Origin: Eudorina sp. 2006-703-Eu-15 | Taxonomy: Eukaryota > Chlorophyta > Chlorophyceae > Chlamydomonadales > Volvocaceae | Assembly (NCBI GenBank): GCA_003117195.1 | Contig: BDSI01000024.1 | Location: forward strand, 124,001 to 188,000 | Direction: 5' to 3' | DNA length: 64,000 nucleotides | In this document: piece by piece, positions 24,793 to 38,900 of the stretch | How positions within the stretch are numbered: position 1 is the first letter of the stretch | Layout of the letters: each line of letters opens with the position of its first letter | The notes under the pieces: generated by a model | The model's database searches: none | What the model saw: only the letters and a program-made list of their open reading frames with translations | Told to the model about the DNA's origin: nothing | Program-made: the position numbers and the translations under genes

Positions 24793-26904
24793 ACGCCGTG
24801 CCAGCACATACACTGCGAGGGGCGGTCGGCCTGCGCACCGCTGCCAGGTGGCCTGGGTGGGGTGGCGCACCTGGTCCAGGGCTTCTGGAATTGATGTGTT
24901 GTGGTGCGGCAGTGTCGGACGACCCCGACCCGTCCGAAAACCGTTGACCGTCACCGTCTAGCGCTGAGGACGGCGTGCTGTGTTGGGTGACGGCGACGTT
25001 CGGGGCGGGCTGGGAGATGTTTTAAGCGAGAGAAGAAATGACGTATTGAAGCGATGGAGCTCGTGTCTTGCGCGCCGTGTGGCGTTGCTTGTGAGAGAAG
25101 AGGAAGTCGGGAGAAGACACTTGGAAGGGCTGAGTGATTCTGGCAGCTGCTGATACAGCTGCGGCCAACCATCCTGTTCGTGCCGTGCGAGGAAGGGTGT
25201 GTGTGCGGAGGGTGGATAGGATAGTTTGGCAGTGGCAGTGGCAGTGGCAGTGTTAGGGGTGCACTTCGGTTGTGCACCAAACAGCGTCCGCGACGTCGGC
25301 TCATCTGATGGCGGCCGTACCGCGAGCACGTTGCCTGGTGGGTGGGAGCAATAACATCAGTTGATGGCGATGGTGTCGTGCACTGCCTACCTGCCACGCC
25401 ATTCGTTTGTCTTTAGCCGCTCGGTGCTGAGGCTTGCACCCCGATACGGCCCGTCCGCAAATATTTTCTCGCACATGGTGTTTGGGATCTGTCGTTGCCT
25501 TTGTCGTTGATTTGATTGTTGTTGGTGTTGTTGGTCATGGCGTCTTCTCATCGTTGCTGTTCGATGTCATTGAGGGCTTATGCGGCGTTCGCAGCATCGC
25601 TCTCTCGCCAATCGAATGGCGTTTGCCGATATGCGCTTAATTTAAGATACGGTGATCTGCGGCGGCCAATGAACCTTCCAACCCTTCAGTTCGGTGTGGC
25701 CTCGATAGTGGGAGTACCTCGATGCCTCTCACAGCTCCAAGGCGGCGAACGCGCAAGTGAAGTGCCCTTTCTCGTTCTGCCTGCTGTGCAGCTATTTGCA
25801 ATGAGCGACTCGCGTCACAGTGGGAGCCGCCTCGCCAAACACACACTGCTGCGAAACACGATTCCGTGTCACCATGGTGCAGCAGGGCGCAGCGGGCACA
25901 GCGATATCACACCCGCGTGCCTGCGTCACCGAAAGGAGTCCCGAACGTGCTCCCTATTATTCGACAAACAACAGCAAATACATAACTATGTTCCCTCTTG
26001 CTAGATCCTGTTAGTCCGGATGAGCATTTGGAAAAGTTCATAGGCATGCGGTAGCTGTACGGAGTCACGTGCACCTGGCGCTGGCCTAAACGGCACTGGC
26101 CCCCGCCGTACATTGTACGGACAAAGTGAGCGAAGTGCACGCCCCCGGATGCACCATTCTACCAGGTGCTAACGTAAACCTGTGGCCGTGTGTGTGTGTG
26201 TGTGTGTGGTAAGACACCTGACAGTGAAGTTGACGAGCTGCGGAGAGTGACACCGACGCATGGGTCGAGGGGCCCGTCACCGCGTGCTTCGACGACCGAT
26301 GTGGGGATCGAGAAATGCAGGGACCCGGCAAGGAGAGAAATAAAATATTCGGGGCGTCTGCTCCAGGAACTAATATCCTTGCCGGCCTGGAAATTTATTG
26401 GAGCCCGAACGCCGTGTCACAACTTCCCTCGACCCTGACTGACCCTGACGGCTCGGCACGCCGCAACCTCGCTTGCACAGTTGCTAAGCAGATATATCGT
26501 AAATTATATTATCAAATAAAAATGGTCTGTCCGATAAAAGAAAGCGCCGTTCGTAGGTCCTCGGCTCGACGCCAAGGAAAGCGATGTACGAGGTTTGACA
26601 GGTCACACTTTATTTATACGAAAGGAGGATCAAGAAAGATCCAGCCGACCCTTCTCCAGTCTCTGGGAGGCGTAGCGTAATCACGCCCGGCACATTTCAT
26701 TGCTGGTCACCAAGGTTGTGTCCCACCTGTACCGCTGAGGGTTACGGGGCGGCCAGTGCTCGCCCCGCCGCTCGCTGGCCGTACCGCACAAAAACGCGCA
26801 ACGTTGCGGCCTCTCATCATAACAAATAACTTTCTTGCTTACGTACCAGCACGTTCCCCAACTGTGCATAAAAAGCAGCAACAACACGAACAGGAATAAT
26901 TGCG
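24793..26904. other. Intergenic region, no gene seen
   Basis: It lies between the translocator stop and the peroxidase-fusion start, both on +. It holds GGCAGT repeats near 25230, a GT run at 26188-26208 and an AT-rich stretch at about 26330-26700. No open frame has a recognisable motif. The last 300 bp should include the peroxidase-gene promoter. Confidence 0.45.
26188..26208. repeat. (GT)n microsatellite
   Basis: Dinucleotide GT run of about ten units in intergenic DNA. Confidence 0.8.
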
Positions 26905-29900
26905 ATGCCAACCGATCAGGTGGCCAGCAGGAGATCGTTAGACAGGCTGCGGTCGCACCGGCGCCGCGGCCATCAGCTGCTGCTCGCCCTGCTGGCAGCC
27001 GTCGTGGCCCTTGCCCTGCAGCCACCCACAGGGGCGGCGGCGCAGAATGTGACGCAGCACGCCCCCTACCGGTCCATCGACGGCTACGGCAACAACCTCG
27101 CGCATCCGGAGTGGGGGTGAGTGCTGACAGGTCTGTCCGCTGCCCCGTCCGCTCAGGTCCGCTCCATCGCGGGGTATCACATGGTGACATGAAGCAAGTC
27201 AAGGGACGCATATGTACACCCCAGGACAAATTGACGCAAGGACCCACAGCTACATGTTACACTTACATTTACGCACGCTCCGCCTCCGCTGCACTCGGGG
27301 CGATCTGTCCGTGTGCCCGGGGAGTGGTTGCGTCAGCAAGCGTGTACGGGCACCCAAATGTTGGTTGACCCCCAGCCCCGCCCCGACGGGCACGGCGTGA
27401 GGCCTTAACTACACGGTTACAAGGCCTAGGTTGCCTCTAGAACAGGTATTTCATCATCTGTCCTCACGTCCAACCAGCCCACAGCGGGGCGAACTGGGCG
27501 ACCTCAAGCCTGAGGCTGCCGCATCACACCTGGGTCAGAGAACCGACTTTGCACCGCCCCGTTCCGTCCAGAGGCGGCTGAACGAACACCCACACGGCTA
27601 CACGAACACCAGACGAAACACCACCACCCGGAGACCAAAGCAGAGCCGCGCCGTGGAACCGCGAAACATCAATTTCGCGGTCAATAATTAATTTATAATA
27701 TTACTTGTAACTACAAATCGGCTGGCACCCGCCTGCGCTGTCTCATTGCCAAACCGATTTCCCTTGCACGCGCGACAGAAGTGTGGGCAGGGGCTGGTCA
27801 TGAAATGTCCCTTGTACAGCAACGTGCGGTACAACGTACGACAGACAGTACATCACCTGACGGACTTGTACTAATCCTCTTATGCATCGACCCCCCTGCC
27901 TCATGGATGCCCTGCTGGCGCAGGGCGGCCGGCACGCCCTTCGTCCGGCAGCAGGTGCCCACCCTCGGCTACAACGACACCTCCTCCCAATTGACGGTAA
28001 GCGAGGCGCCGCCGCGCGCCCCTGCCTCATCGATCTGCCGCCGCCGCGGAGCTCAGTCGCTCGCCGGTTGGTTGCTCTGAGGTATCCTCGGCGTCCCCGA
28101 GCCCGCCGCCCCCACCTGTCCGTCGTCATCCAACACGCATCGCAAGCCCCCTGCATGGGTAAAGTCGGTATGCCGGGGACGCGAACCGGTGGCCGCCTTC
28201 CGCCGTTGATTTCCCATGTATGCCGCCGCCCGCTCCTCCCACCACCGCGACCGTCATCTACCTGTGAACCTTTTGGATTCACTGCCCACACTAACGAGTT
28301 ACGTGGTGGTTTCAGCCAGTGGTCCCTGCGTGCGACCCTACCTGGCCCCACCCGGGGCGATGCCTCTTGATTGCCTCATGGACCTCTGCTGTGTTGACCG
28401 GGGTGCAGGGCGCCGACCGCCCGACCCCCCGCAACATCAGCCTCGTCCTCATGGCGACGGACTACCCCAACAAGAAGCGCTACACGGACGCCGCCACGTC
28501 GGGTGTGTGGCGGGAGGGGGCCGGGGAGGGGTTAGGAAATCGGGTGTGTCGCCGTGAAACGCTGGTTCTGAAGATCTGAACACTTCGTGATGGTCTCACC
28601 GCCTGATGGGAGGGGGCGCTGGAGGGCGCCGAGTGCGCACGCAGTCACCCGGTGAATGGGTCTTCGCGGGCGCCATCAAGAGAACACAATGTGGCGTCAG
28701 ATGGACACACACACACGGGGGGGAGCGGTGGAGCAGCGGAGATCATCAGATATGTATTGTAACCGTTACAAGGTGGACCCGTATCATATGTATGCCGTAC
28801 TGTGGGGTCATCAAATGCCCCGCTAGCGCCCCTCCGTTGCCCGCCGGTCCCCCGCCCTGCCTCCCTTCGTCTCCCGCCGCTGCGGCGACACCGCGCTGCA
28901 CCAACGGGGCGTGCTGGGCCCTTCGTCGCCCCCGTATGTGCCCGCTGGCGCCCCTGGATGCTGTGGCAGACATGCTGACCTACATCGGTGAGTCCTACCT
29001 GCAGCGGCAGCTGCGGTGGTGGTGGCCCTGCCTGGGTGTGAACTGCCGGCGCCAGCCCTTCGCGACAGCACCCCCTTGTCGTCCAATGAGCGTCGATGCA
29101 GCCAGCTGCAACGCACATTCAACGCCGGCTGTCACGCCTCATGGCCCACCCCTTCTTTCCCTGGCATTGACATTGTCTCGGCGCGCATGTCGTCAGGCCA
29201 TGCGCGGCGGGCCGCAAGCACGTGGGGAAAGGGCACGCAGGCCGATGTCAACCTGCCCGTCGAGCACGTGTGCCGGAACTGGCCACAAACCCGGATGGCT
29301 GGGCGGGTTCATTTGAGCAGATCAACACCCCTGGCCTGTGCCCGGGTTCGTTCTTCGGGTTTATTTATTTTCTCAATTTAACCCCTGGCCTGTCTTCCGC
29401 AGCCTCTGCCCTCCCCTTGCTCTCTCATCTTCTTGGGGGCTCCACAGTCCACCCGTCCGCCGCCCTTTTGCTTTCGGCCCTCCGTATCCGGCCCCGTGCC
29501 CCTACCCACGCACTCGGTGCCCCAGGCCAGTTCATCGACCACGATCTGGACAAGACGGCGGACGGCAACTCGTCCGACCCGCGGAACGCCGCCCCCATCC
29601 CCATCCCCAAGGGCGACCCCTACTTCGACCCCAAGGGCCTCGGCAACGTCACCATGCCGTTCACCCGGTGGGTGGGTGGGTGCGGGCGGGCGGGCGGGCT
29701 GCAGCCGGAAGGCGCCAGAAGGTGCCGGAAGATGCCGGGAGGTGCTGCCGGAAGGTGCTGCTGGAAGGTGCCGGAAGGTGCCGGAAGGGGGAACGCGCGG
29801 CTCCAATGCAACCGAGGTAGCCAAGGTACAATAAAGCAGCGAGGTGGCCACGTAAGCCGAGGCCGCCAGGTGAAACGAGGTCGCTATGTTAGCTGAGGTA

Positions 29901-32900
29901 GATATGTAAGCCAGCTGGAGGGGAGAGGCGGTTTGCAATTTGCAGCCCCGTCAACCGTCACACTCAAATACCGTAACCCGACGCCACCCGACCCGGCCGT
30001 GTGATCCTCCTGCGCGCAGGTCGGCGTACGCGCTCACCAACGGCACATCCGGCTACCGGGTGCCCATCAATCTGATCACCGCCTTCATTGACGGATCTCT
30101 GGTGTACGGCAGCAGCGACGCCGTGTCGCGCGCGCTGCGCACCGGCACCGGCGGCCTGCTCCGCCTGGACTCGCCCCCCGCGGGGCCCAACTCGGCGCCG
30201 CTGGGGCCCATGCTGCCGTTCGTGAGCTCCGTCAACTTCTCCACGACCTACATGTGCGTCCCCGGTGAATCGCGGCGCCCGAACGTGTACGACAGCGTGT
30301 GGTTTGCCGTACAGTGCCGTACTGGAAAGCACGGACGTCCCCATGGGCATAGCGCATGGGTGACCTCATCAACACCCAGCGCGCTGTCGCCGACTACCTA
30401 AGGCAGAGAAAGCAAACCTCGCCGGCTTTTGTAACTCTCAGTCACGTACACCAGTACTGTCGTACAGTACGGCAGATGTGTCAAGCCGGCCGGCATGCCC
30501 ATGCTTGTGTATGTGTGTATATGGTAGATGTGCGAGCGTGTCCTCGGCGGCTGAGCGTGTTGACACCCGCTCATTGTGCCCTGGGCCGAGGCCGCGGGGC
30601 GGAATTTCCATCGGGCAGCTAGCCATGACGAGCCATGGGTCACGTACTGCACATTTTGCATGTTTCTGCCGGAATTGTTGTGCCCGGAACTTCCACCGGG
30701 CCGGGGCCGCAGGGCGAATGACGCCAACCGGGTGCCGGGCGGCGCCCTCCGCGCGGCGGGCGATGTGCGCGGCAACGTGGATCCACCGGTGCTCTCCCTC
30801 CAGACCCTGTGGGCGCGGGAGCACAACCGGCTGGCGGCGCAGCTGGCCCAGGAGAACCCCGGCTGGGACGACGAGAAGCTGTTCCAGGAGGCGCGGAAGT
30901 GGAACATCGCGTACATGCAGGTGGGTGGGGGATGGGGCTTGAGGTGGTCGGGGGTTGGGGGTTAAATTGAAAAAAGAAATAAACCCGAAGAACGAACCCG
31001 GGCACACCCAGGCTCGGGGGCTGGGGGGTAGTAGGGGGCTGGGGTGAGAGGGGGCTTGAGGTGGTCGGGTTCTGGGGTGGGAGGGGGCTTGAGGTGGTCG
31101 GGGGCTGGGGGGTAGTAGGGGGCTGGGGTGGGAGGGGGCTTGAGGTGGTCGGGGGCTGGGGTGGGAGGGGGCTTGAGGCGGTAAGGGGCTGGGGTGGGAG
31201 GGGGCTGAGGTGGTAGGGGGTGAGATGGTGGTCCTGATCGGCTAGGTGTAGCGGGTGTGAAACGTGGTGGAAGGCGCTTTGCATGGCCACGTGTGTCCAC
31301 GGTGCGTGGACGGTGCGCCTTTTGTGAGTGCGGAGTGGAATGGCTCGGTCGCTCGCAGCCACCCGATTAGATCGGGCAAACACCCATGACAGTACGGCAG
31401 TACGGGCTGAGGCGCACACGGAGAGGCGCATGGAGAGGTACCTGATGGCTGGGTGAGCGATTGCCCGGACGGAGGATTGGTCGTCCGAGAATGAATCCAA
31501 GGTTCCAGCAGCGGACTCCTCTAAACACCGGATAAGGGTAAGGGAGGCGTCGTGTGCATGATTTGATGATCCTGCCGCCTCCTCTCGATGTCCCGCAACC
31601 CGCCGCCCGCCGCGCCCCACCCGCCCGCCCATCCGGCCGACAGCGCGTGTGTTTCTACGAGTACATCCCCGCGCTGGGCATCGTACTACCGCCGTACACC
31701 GGGTACAACGCGTCCGTCAATCCCGGCATCGACGTATTCTTCAGTACGGTGTCGTACCGGTACGGCCACTCGGAGGTGACCGACATCATCTTGCGGATCG
31801 ACGACGAGGGCAATGAGGTGCCCGAGGGGCATCTGCTGCTCAGCCAGGCGTACTTCAAGTAAGCTCTGGGCTGCCGTACCGAAGACATTTCCGTACCGAA
31901 CAAGGTGGAGGGCCATGGACGGACACGTAGTGCTGTGCAGTGCCATTCCGGGCCGGGGCAGGTGCCAGGCCTGGTCAGACAAGGCAACCTCCTCTCTCCG
32001 CCCCCGCCGCCTCCCCCCCTTCCGCTCGCTGCCACGCCGCAGCCCGCCGGTGTCCCTATCGGCCGGCATAGACCCCATCCTGCGGGGGCTGAGCATGCGA
32101 GTGCAGGTGAGGGCGGCCCCCGGGGTTGGTGCTGGCTGACTCGATGTGTGTGCACCCCGTATGTGCGAGGGAGTGTGTGTGTGTGTACGTTATACGTGTG
32201 TCCAAGGAGAGCTGAGCCGCGAGACACCGCAGAGCCGGTGACGTTGTTGTGACAGGAACCAATGAATTGTAACCTCAGTCAGCTCCAAGAGGGCGACCGT
32301 TGAGGTGCGCTGAGATGCCCTACATCCCGAACATCCCGTACATCCCGAATCCCAGTCAACCTTTCTTTCGGCTGTGTTTGGCATCGTTGCCACATCCATC
32401 CATCTCTCGGCTGTGCTTCATTCAGCTGAAGTCCCGCTGTGACGCGCGTCCCGCTACCTTCCGAGTCCCCGACTGTGCTCCAGCAACCCACCCATTCCCC
32501 GACGTGCGCTCGGCATGCCTCACCAGGGCCTCGCAGCTCTCACGCGCTCTCGCCCTCCCTTCCGCGTCCTCCCTTCCTCGTCCTCCCTTCCTCGTCCTCC
32601 CTTGCTCGTCCTCCCTTCCTCGTCCTCCCCCCTCCTCCGTCGCAGGGATACGTGGAGCCGCGCTTCAGCCAGGCCGTCCAGAACTTCCTGTTCGGCCTGC
32701 CAGGTGCGTTGAGAGGGAGAGGATGGCTTACAGGATTAATGAGGAGGGTTCTGCATGAGGAGGGTTCTGCATGTGGTAAGAAAAGAGAGAGAGTTTATGA
32801 GCCAAGCGTGTCAATTTTGGCCCCTCCGCTCCGGCGATGTACGACACAGGCGTCAACAGTACGGATCTCTTCGCCCGCAACATCCAGCGAGGTCGGGACC

Positions 32901-35900
32901 ACGGAGTGCCCCCCTACAACACGGCCCGGCGGGACCTGGGGCTGCCGCCGGTGGCCACGTTCGCCAACTTCACTGACGACCCGTGGGTCGGGGGCGCCCG
33001 CGGGATGGCGGAGTTTGCCGGGCTGCACGCTAGGGGCCACAGCCCTGCTTCGATCGCCTTGACCTCCTGTCGCTGCCTGTCGCTGCATATGCTCTTGTGC
33101 TGACGGAATACGACAAACTAAACCGGTGCACACCCTGGCTGTTCTCACACGCGCACGGACCCACCCTATGGGTTAGGGGAGTGATTGCTTGATCATGGGT
33201 CATGGCTATACATGCCCCGCTTACCGAGGCGAACAGGCGATACCCTCAGCAGGGGGTCAACCATCGCACCGCGCGCTTCGTGTTCACATTCCACGGCACG
33301 GCGTTTCCCCCTCTTCCCGAGCATGCGCGATGTATGCCCACGTGTTTTTGTACGACGTTACCCGGTCGTCCCGTGCAGTACGGTGGCCGCCGCGCTGACG
33401 CAGCTGTACGGCACCCCGGACGATTGCGACGCGTACGTCTGCGGCCTGGCGGAGGTGAAGCTGCCGGGCAGCCACTTTGGTCCGCTGTTCAACGCCTCCT
33501 TGACGGACCAGTACCTGCGCGTTCGCGACGGAGACTGGTGGGTCAAACTTATTTGAAGTTTAGAAGATTTGAACAGAGGGTTTGTTGGGTTTCGTCATGC
33601 AACGAACCCGAAACAAGCAGCAGCCCGCCTGCAAGTAATATCAATCCTGCACTGTACTACGGTACTACACCAGGTCATGAACATCCTGCGGCCCGTAATG
33701 CGTGCCCCGTGTGGGCCGGCATGTAGAAGCCCTACCCGCCCTGTGCTTCCGTTCCAACCCTCATTGCGGTCAGGTACTACTTCGAGAACACCCAGACCGC
33801 CGCTTTCAACGAGTCCGAGCTGGCCGAGATCCGGGGAGCATGTGGGTGTACGATTAATGTATTCGTACAACGCTGTGCTTTTGGGTGACTTAATTGTGTG
33901 CTGTGTCCAACGGGCGGTCGGCCGCCTGGAATCGGCCATGCATGCATACGGTACGCATCTGAGCTGCCGGAAACGACGACGATCCGAGGGCGACGACAAG
34001 ACGAAGGATGCTTCTGCTGCCGTATGACTTTCTAACTATAATTTTTCTTTTCGAAATGATTATTGCGCTACATTCCCTGCGGGCGCCGGACCAGCACTGG
34101 TAACGACGGCTCGTCCAAGTTGCGACCCATATCACGACAATCCCCAGGCACGCATGCAACAGACATGCGGCACCCGATTCATGGGATTCACCTCCCCAGA
34201 CCCGTTTCCCATTGCTCTGGCAGCATCACAATAGAAATATGTCAACAAATTTCCTCTTATCCCAGCGAATCTTCCATCGTCTGTCCGCGCCTACGTCGGC
34301 AGCACCCCCCTCCCCTACGCACGGGGCTGCTGGGTGTGTCCATCCGAGCAGCAGTTTTTACTCCTTGCAAACCCCCTTACTCACCGCAACCACATCGCTG
34401 ACCTGTCCACCCACTCACCCACATCTCCGCAGCCCTACGTGACATCATCCTGCGCAACACCAACATCAAAGTACTCCCGGACGACATCTGGCACGTCAAC
34501 TCCCAGCAGCCCTGGCCCGCCGCGTCCACCAACGCGGCCTCGCGCACCGCCAACGTCACGGACGGCACACATGAGGTACGGCATCGCATCAACATCGTAC
34601 GGCACACAGCCTTCGTAATTATGTGACTTGTCATCATGTAGGACTTCATCCATGCGGGCAGCTTTACAGTGGTGTCCTCGCAGCCATATGTGCATACCCT
34701 CGTCACCCTCGTTACTGTCGCGAATCCGTGCAGGTGGCCCTGGCAGATGGGCAGTACAAGCTGGCTTGGAGCTTTGTACCCAACACGGATCCGGAGCTCG
34801 CGGAGATCACGGTAGGCAGGGGTTTCCCCGCTCCCCTGGAGCCCTGTACCGTGCATTCTACACACATGCACCCAGCCCGGGGTGTCCCCGGCTCCCCGCC
34901 GCTCCCCGGGTTGTGTGCCTGTGTGTGTATCAAAGGTACGAATGTACGGCGCAGGGCATCCTGGTCACCTCCTCGGTGCCTCCACCCCTTGAGACTCGCA
35001 CAGTCTTCTTGCAAGGCAGGTTTGGGTAGACATGGAGGTCCTGGACGTGCGAGCCCCGCGCCACTCGCCGCCAGGCAATGCCGTCACGGGCGTTGCACCC
35101 TTGGGCCCACCATCACGCACGGTTACTACCGACACCACCGGCATGTCCACAGCTCGCCCTGGGGGCTTCTTGGTGTCCCCGCCATCGACTAGTTAGGGTC
35201 CGTTTCAGGTCCGTTAGAAAAAAATACCCTAACAACTTAGTTTCACCTGTGGGCTGTGGCCTCCCGTGGCGTCGCGCAGGTGACAGCACCGGGCAGCGGC
35301 TGGGTTGGGTTCGGCGTGGCGGACAGCCCCACCAGCGCCATGGTGAAAGCGGATATCATGATGGCGCGAGTGATGCCGGACGGCACCGCCCAGGTGGCGG
35401 ATATGTGGGCCACCACCTTCGCGCCGCCGCAGCCAGATACGTCGCTGGTGGGTGCCTGGATGGGTAGGAGTGGGGAATAAAGAGGTAACCGCCCGAACGA
35501 ACCCAGCCAGCGACCCGGCGACAGTTACAGTACTTATCATCAACGGTAACTTCCAGTACCTGAAAGGCAAAGGGTGGGGGATGGGCGGGGGCGAGGGGCG
35601 AGGGGGTGCGCGCGAAAGGGATACGGTGGGCGGCGGAGTGCTGCTGCGTGCGACTTTTGTACTGTAATGCTACCGTTACAAGGTGGTATCCCGACCGGGT
35701 GTTCCAACGGGCGACCTGCATACATATGCACGTCGCGGCGTTCCGCACGCCCTGCGGCGACGCCGCCACCTACCTCCCCAAAGTCTCCTGAGCTCGTTGA
35801 TGCTGTTCGCCAACGTCTACCTTCCGCGGCTTTGGTTACCGCCATCGAAGCGACAGGTATTTATTCCTCCTGGCGGAGGTTGCACAGCATGGCTGCCGCA

Positions 35901-38900
35901 TGGGCCACGCTCAGCATGGCTGCAGCGCTCAGCATGGCTGCAGCGCTCAGCATGGCCGCAGCGCTCAGCATGGCTGCCGCGCTCAGCATGGCTGCCGCGC
36001 TCAGCATGGCTGCCGCCGCGCAGCATGGCTGCCAAGCTCAGCATGGCTGCCGCGCTCAGCATGGCTGCCGCCGCGCAGCATGGCTGCCAAGCTCAGCATG
36101 GCTGCCGCGCTCAGCATGGCTGCCGCCGCGCAGCATGGCTGCCAAGCTCAGCATGGCTGCAGCGAGTTGCTAACCCGGGCACCACTACTGGCAGGATGTT
36201 CGCCGCCTCCAGCGCTCTGGGCCAGGCGTGTCCCCCGGCCGTAACCCGCACGCCGTGTCCCCCGGCTGAGGGCGCCCCTCCCCTCCCTCCCCGCGCCGCT
36301 GCGCCGCTTCACCCCCTACCTGCACTGTCCTGCCCCTCGGTCCTCGCCCCCTGCGCTGCCACACCCCGCCCCACCGCAGGGCGGTAGCTCGGATGTGCAG
36401 CTGGTGTCGGCTAGCCAGCAGGACGGCGCCACCACCGTCACCTTCCGCCGCCCCGTGGCCGCCACCGACCAGTTCGACCACCCGCTCGTGAAGGACGGAC
36501 CCAACAACCTGATCTTCGCCTGGAACCCCTCCACCACCGACATCACCCAGTACCACGGGTTCGTGCCGTAGTACTGCAGGGCGGGTCTAACGGTAAAATG
36601 TGTCCACTGTACTGCAGCTCTGCAGGTTGCGATTGTGTACAGCACCGTATGTCTCTGCTATTGTTTGACTGGCTTGGAATCGCCTGCCACGTCGACATCG
36701 CACTTTATGAGCAGCTGTTCGTGTGGACCCGTACATCGCGCTGTGTTACGTGATACACAGATACGGCGGTACTGGTTATTGCGGCGACCGGTCGACTGGA
36801 TCGAGCGCATCCCGCCGATGAAGGCTGACAGCAACTAGCTAGGCGTGCACGCACTGCTGCGGTTTTTCGACTACCGTAGGAACCTGTGCCGGTCTTATGC
36901 TGCAGGATGCATGTAGCTTTTAGGAGGTTTAATCAGCGTACCGTGCGTTATAAAGCATTGGTTTGATCTTCACACAATATCACGTAAATGAAGTGATGAT
37001 GGTGACCAAACGGCGCCCTGTCACCATGCACCTCGCTCGCCCGCCTGCCCCCACCTCACCTCATTATTTCTTTTTCAATGTAACCCCCACCTCACCTCAT
37101 CGACGCCCTGTGACCCCGCCCAACCGGCGGCAGGCCCCAGAACCGTGGACTGGCCAGCATCGCGCTGCTCGCCTCCACGGCCGGCGGACCCGCAGCGGTA
37201 CTGGAGCTCAGCGGCAGCAGCAGCTCCGACTACCGTACACTCCGTACCCACGGCATCCTGATGGCCATCGCGTTCGCGCTGCTGCTGCCGCTGGGCGCAC
37301 TGTGCAACCGAGCCAAGAACACGGCCTTCCTGACCGCGCGACCAGGCACCCGGCAGGGTCTCTTCGTCCTGCACGTCCTATTCAACGTGGGTGCGGTCTC
37401 TACAGTCCCATGGGTCGTTAAGATCATCTACACAGTAATTGTGAAATTATGGGGCGTGACGGCACTGGCACCTACAGCGACCCACGGGTCTTTCTGGACA
37501 ACCCAACCTCAGACCGGGCCTTGGGGTTTCTGCAGGAGCCCAGGCCCACGAATGTACGTACGTTCGGGACGTCTCAAAACACCTCGTACGGTCTAAGCCC
37601 CTACTTGGTGAAATCGTGAGAAGGCACTGTGAAGGCACTGCGAAGTGCTCCACATGTTCCGTTTCGTACATCCGTACACCTGTACATCCGTACATCACTT
37701 TTTTGGACGTCATGCATGCACGTACGTGGTACACAGGTGAAGGAATCGATTCCATGTGGACCGCGCTCCCTTTCCTCCTCTCCTGCACATCCGCTCCCTC
37801 CCCTGCCATCTCCTCCCCTCCCTCCCGTCCCCCCTCCAGGCGTCCGCAGCGGTCCTAGTGGCCGCGGCCCTGGGGCTGATCTTCGCGCGTGTCACCTGGA
37901 TCGACTATCGGCTGGTGCCGTACAATCACGGCAAGCTGGGGATCGCCGTCGCCGCCATGCTGTTCGTACAGGTGGGTACGGCATTGCGATGTGCCCATCC
38001 ACCCGTACAGCGTGTCGTGACGACGTGACCTCGTTGCCAAGAGACCGACCTCTGCCTTGTAATGCCGAAACCTGGGATCAGATTTCAGGGCTCTTCTTTT
38101 TCTAGTGCCGCAGCGATACGCCTCCGTCCAGCCACCCTTACCAGCCTTCCCAACCTCTTCCGGCCCACTATTGCACTGTCGCCGCTGCTGGCCGCCACCA
38201 ACCACCGCAGGCGCTGTATCCCTGGTTCCGCCCCGCGCCGCTGCCCATGACCATAGTACGGCGGATGTGGGAGCTCGTCCATGTCACGCTGGGACGAGCA
38301 ATCATCATCGTGGGCCTCTTGAACGTGGCCATCGGGGTACACATCATTACCTCGGTGCGTGCGTGTGTACTGCATTGTACGACATTGTATCTCCGTCATT
38401 TGTTCCCCCCGAGCTTTATTACCTGCCAATCGAACAAGTTCCGCATCTGACCGTTCCACCGAATGTGCACACACACGAAGTGACATCCTTAATCATAACC
38501 AATTATATTGGTGCTTGGTTTGGGTCGGGCGGGTACCTTATCTAAACACACGAAGAGGGTTCTCAACAGTTAGAGCGCAAGACAGGGAGCTGTCTCGGCA
38601 GTCTCGGCAGCCGAGCGAGCCTGCAGGACCAATACAATCAGGAGGTGCTGCTGCCCGCCGGCAGCTCCAGAGTTGTTATGTCCAAGTCGCTGTGCTGCGA
38701 ACCGTCCGACGCACCAACCCTATTTTCCATGCCTGCTATCGACGGCTTACACGCAAAACGTTGACCTACTTCTACTCGTTGTGCTGCACGCGCGTTGTCG
38801 TTGTTATTACCATTAAGGATGTTACGGCGGACCCCGCGGGTCATCGGTGACAATGGTTGTTGCCGTGCACGCAGATGTTTGGCGGCAACTTTTACTTCTT

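Noticed and set aside
30254..30264. Donor at 30265 (GTGAAT) for exon 6 of the peroxidase fusion
   Set aside because: It gives the wrong phase for the next exon; the GTGCGT donor at 30254 restores ANDANRVPGGALRAAGDVRG.
35574..36387. Open frames of 199 and 234 codons across the 18-bp minisatellite
   Set aside because: The repeat unit lacks stops in any frame; the segment lies between phase-matched DOMON exons.
36569..36571. TAG as the true end of the peroxidase gene
   Set aside because: A phase-0 splice just before it leads into b561 exons that lack their own in-frame ATG, and DOMON is usually joined to b561; kept only as a possible alternative end.
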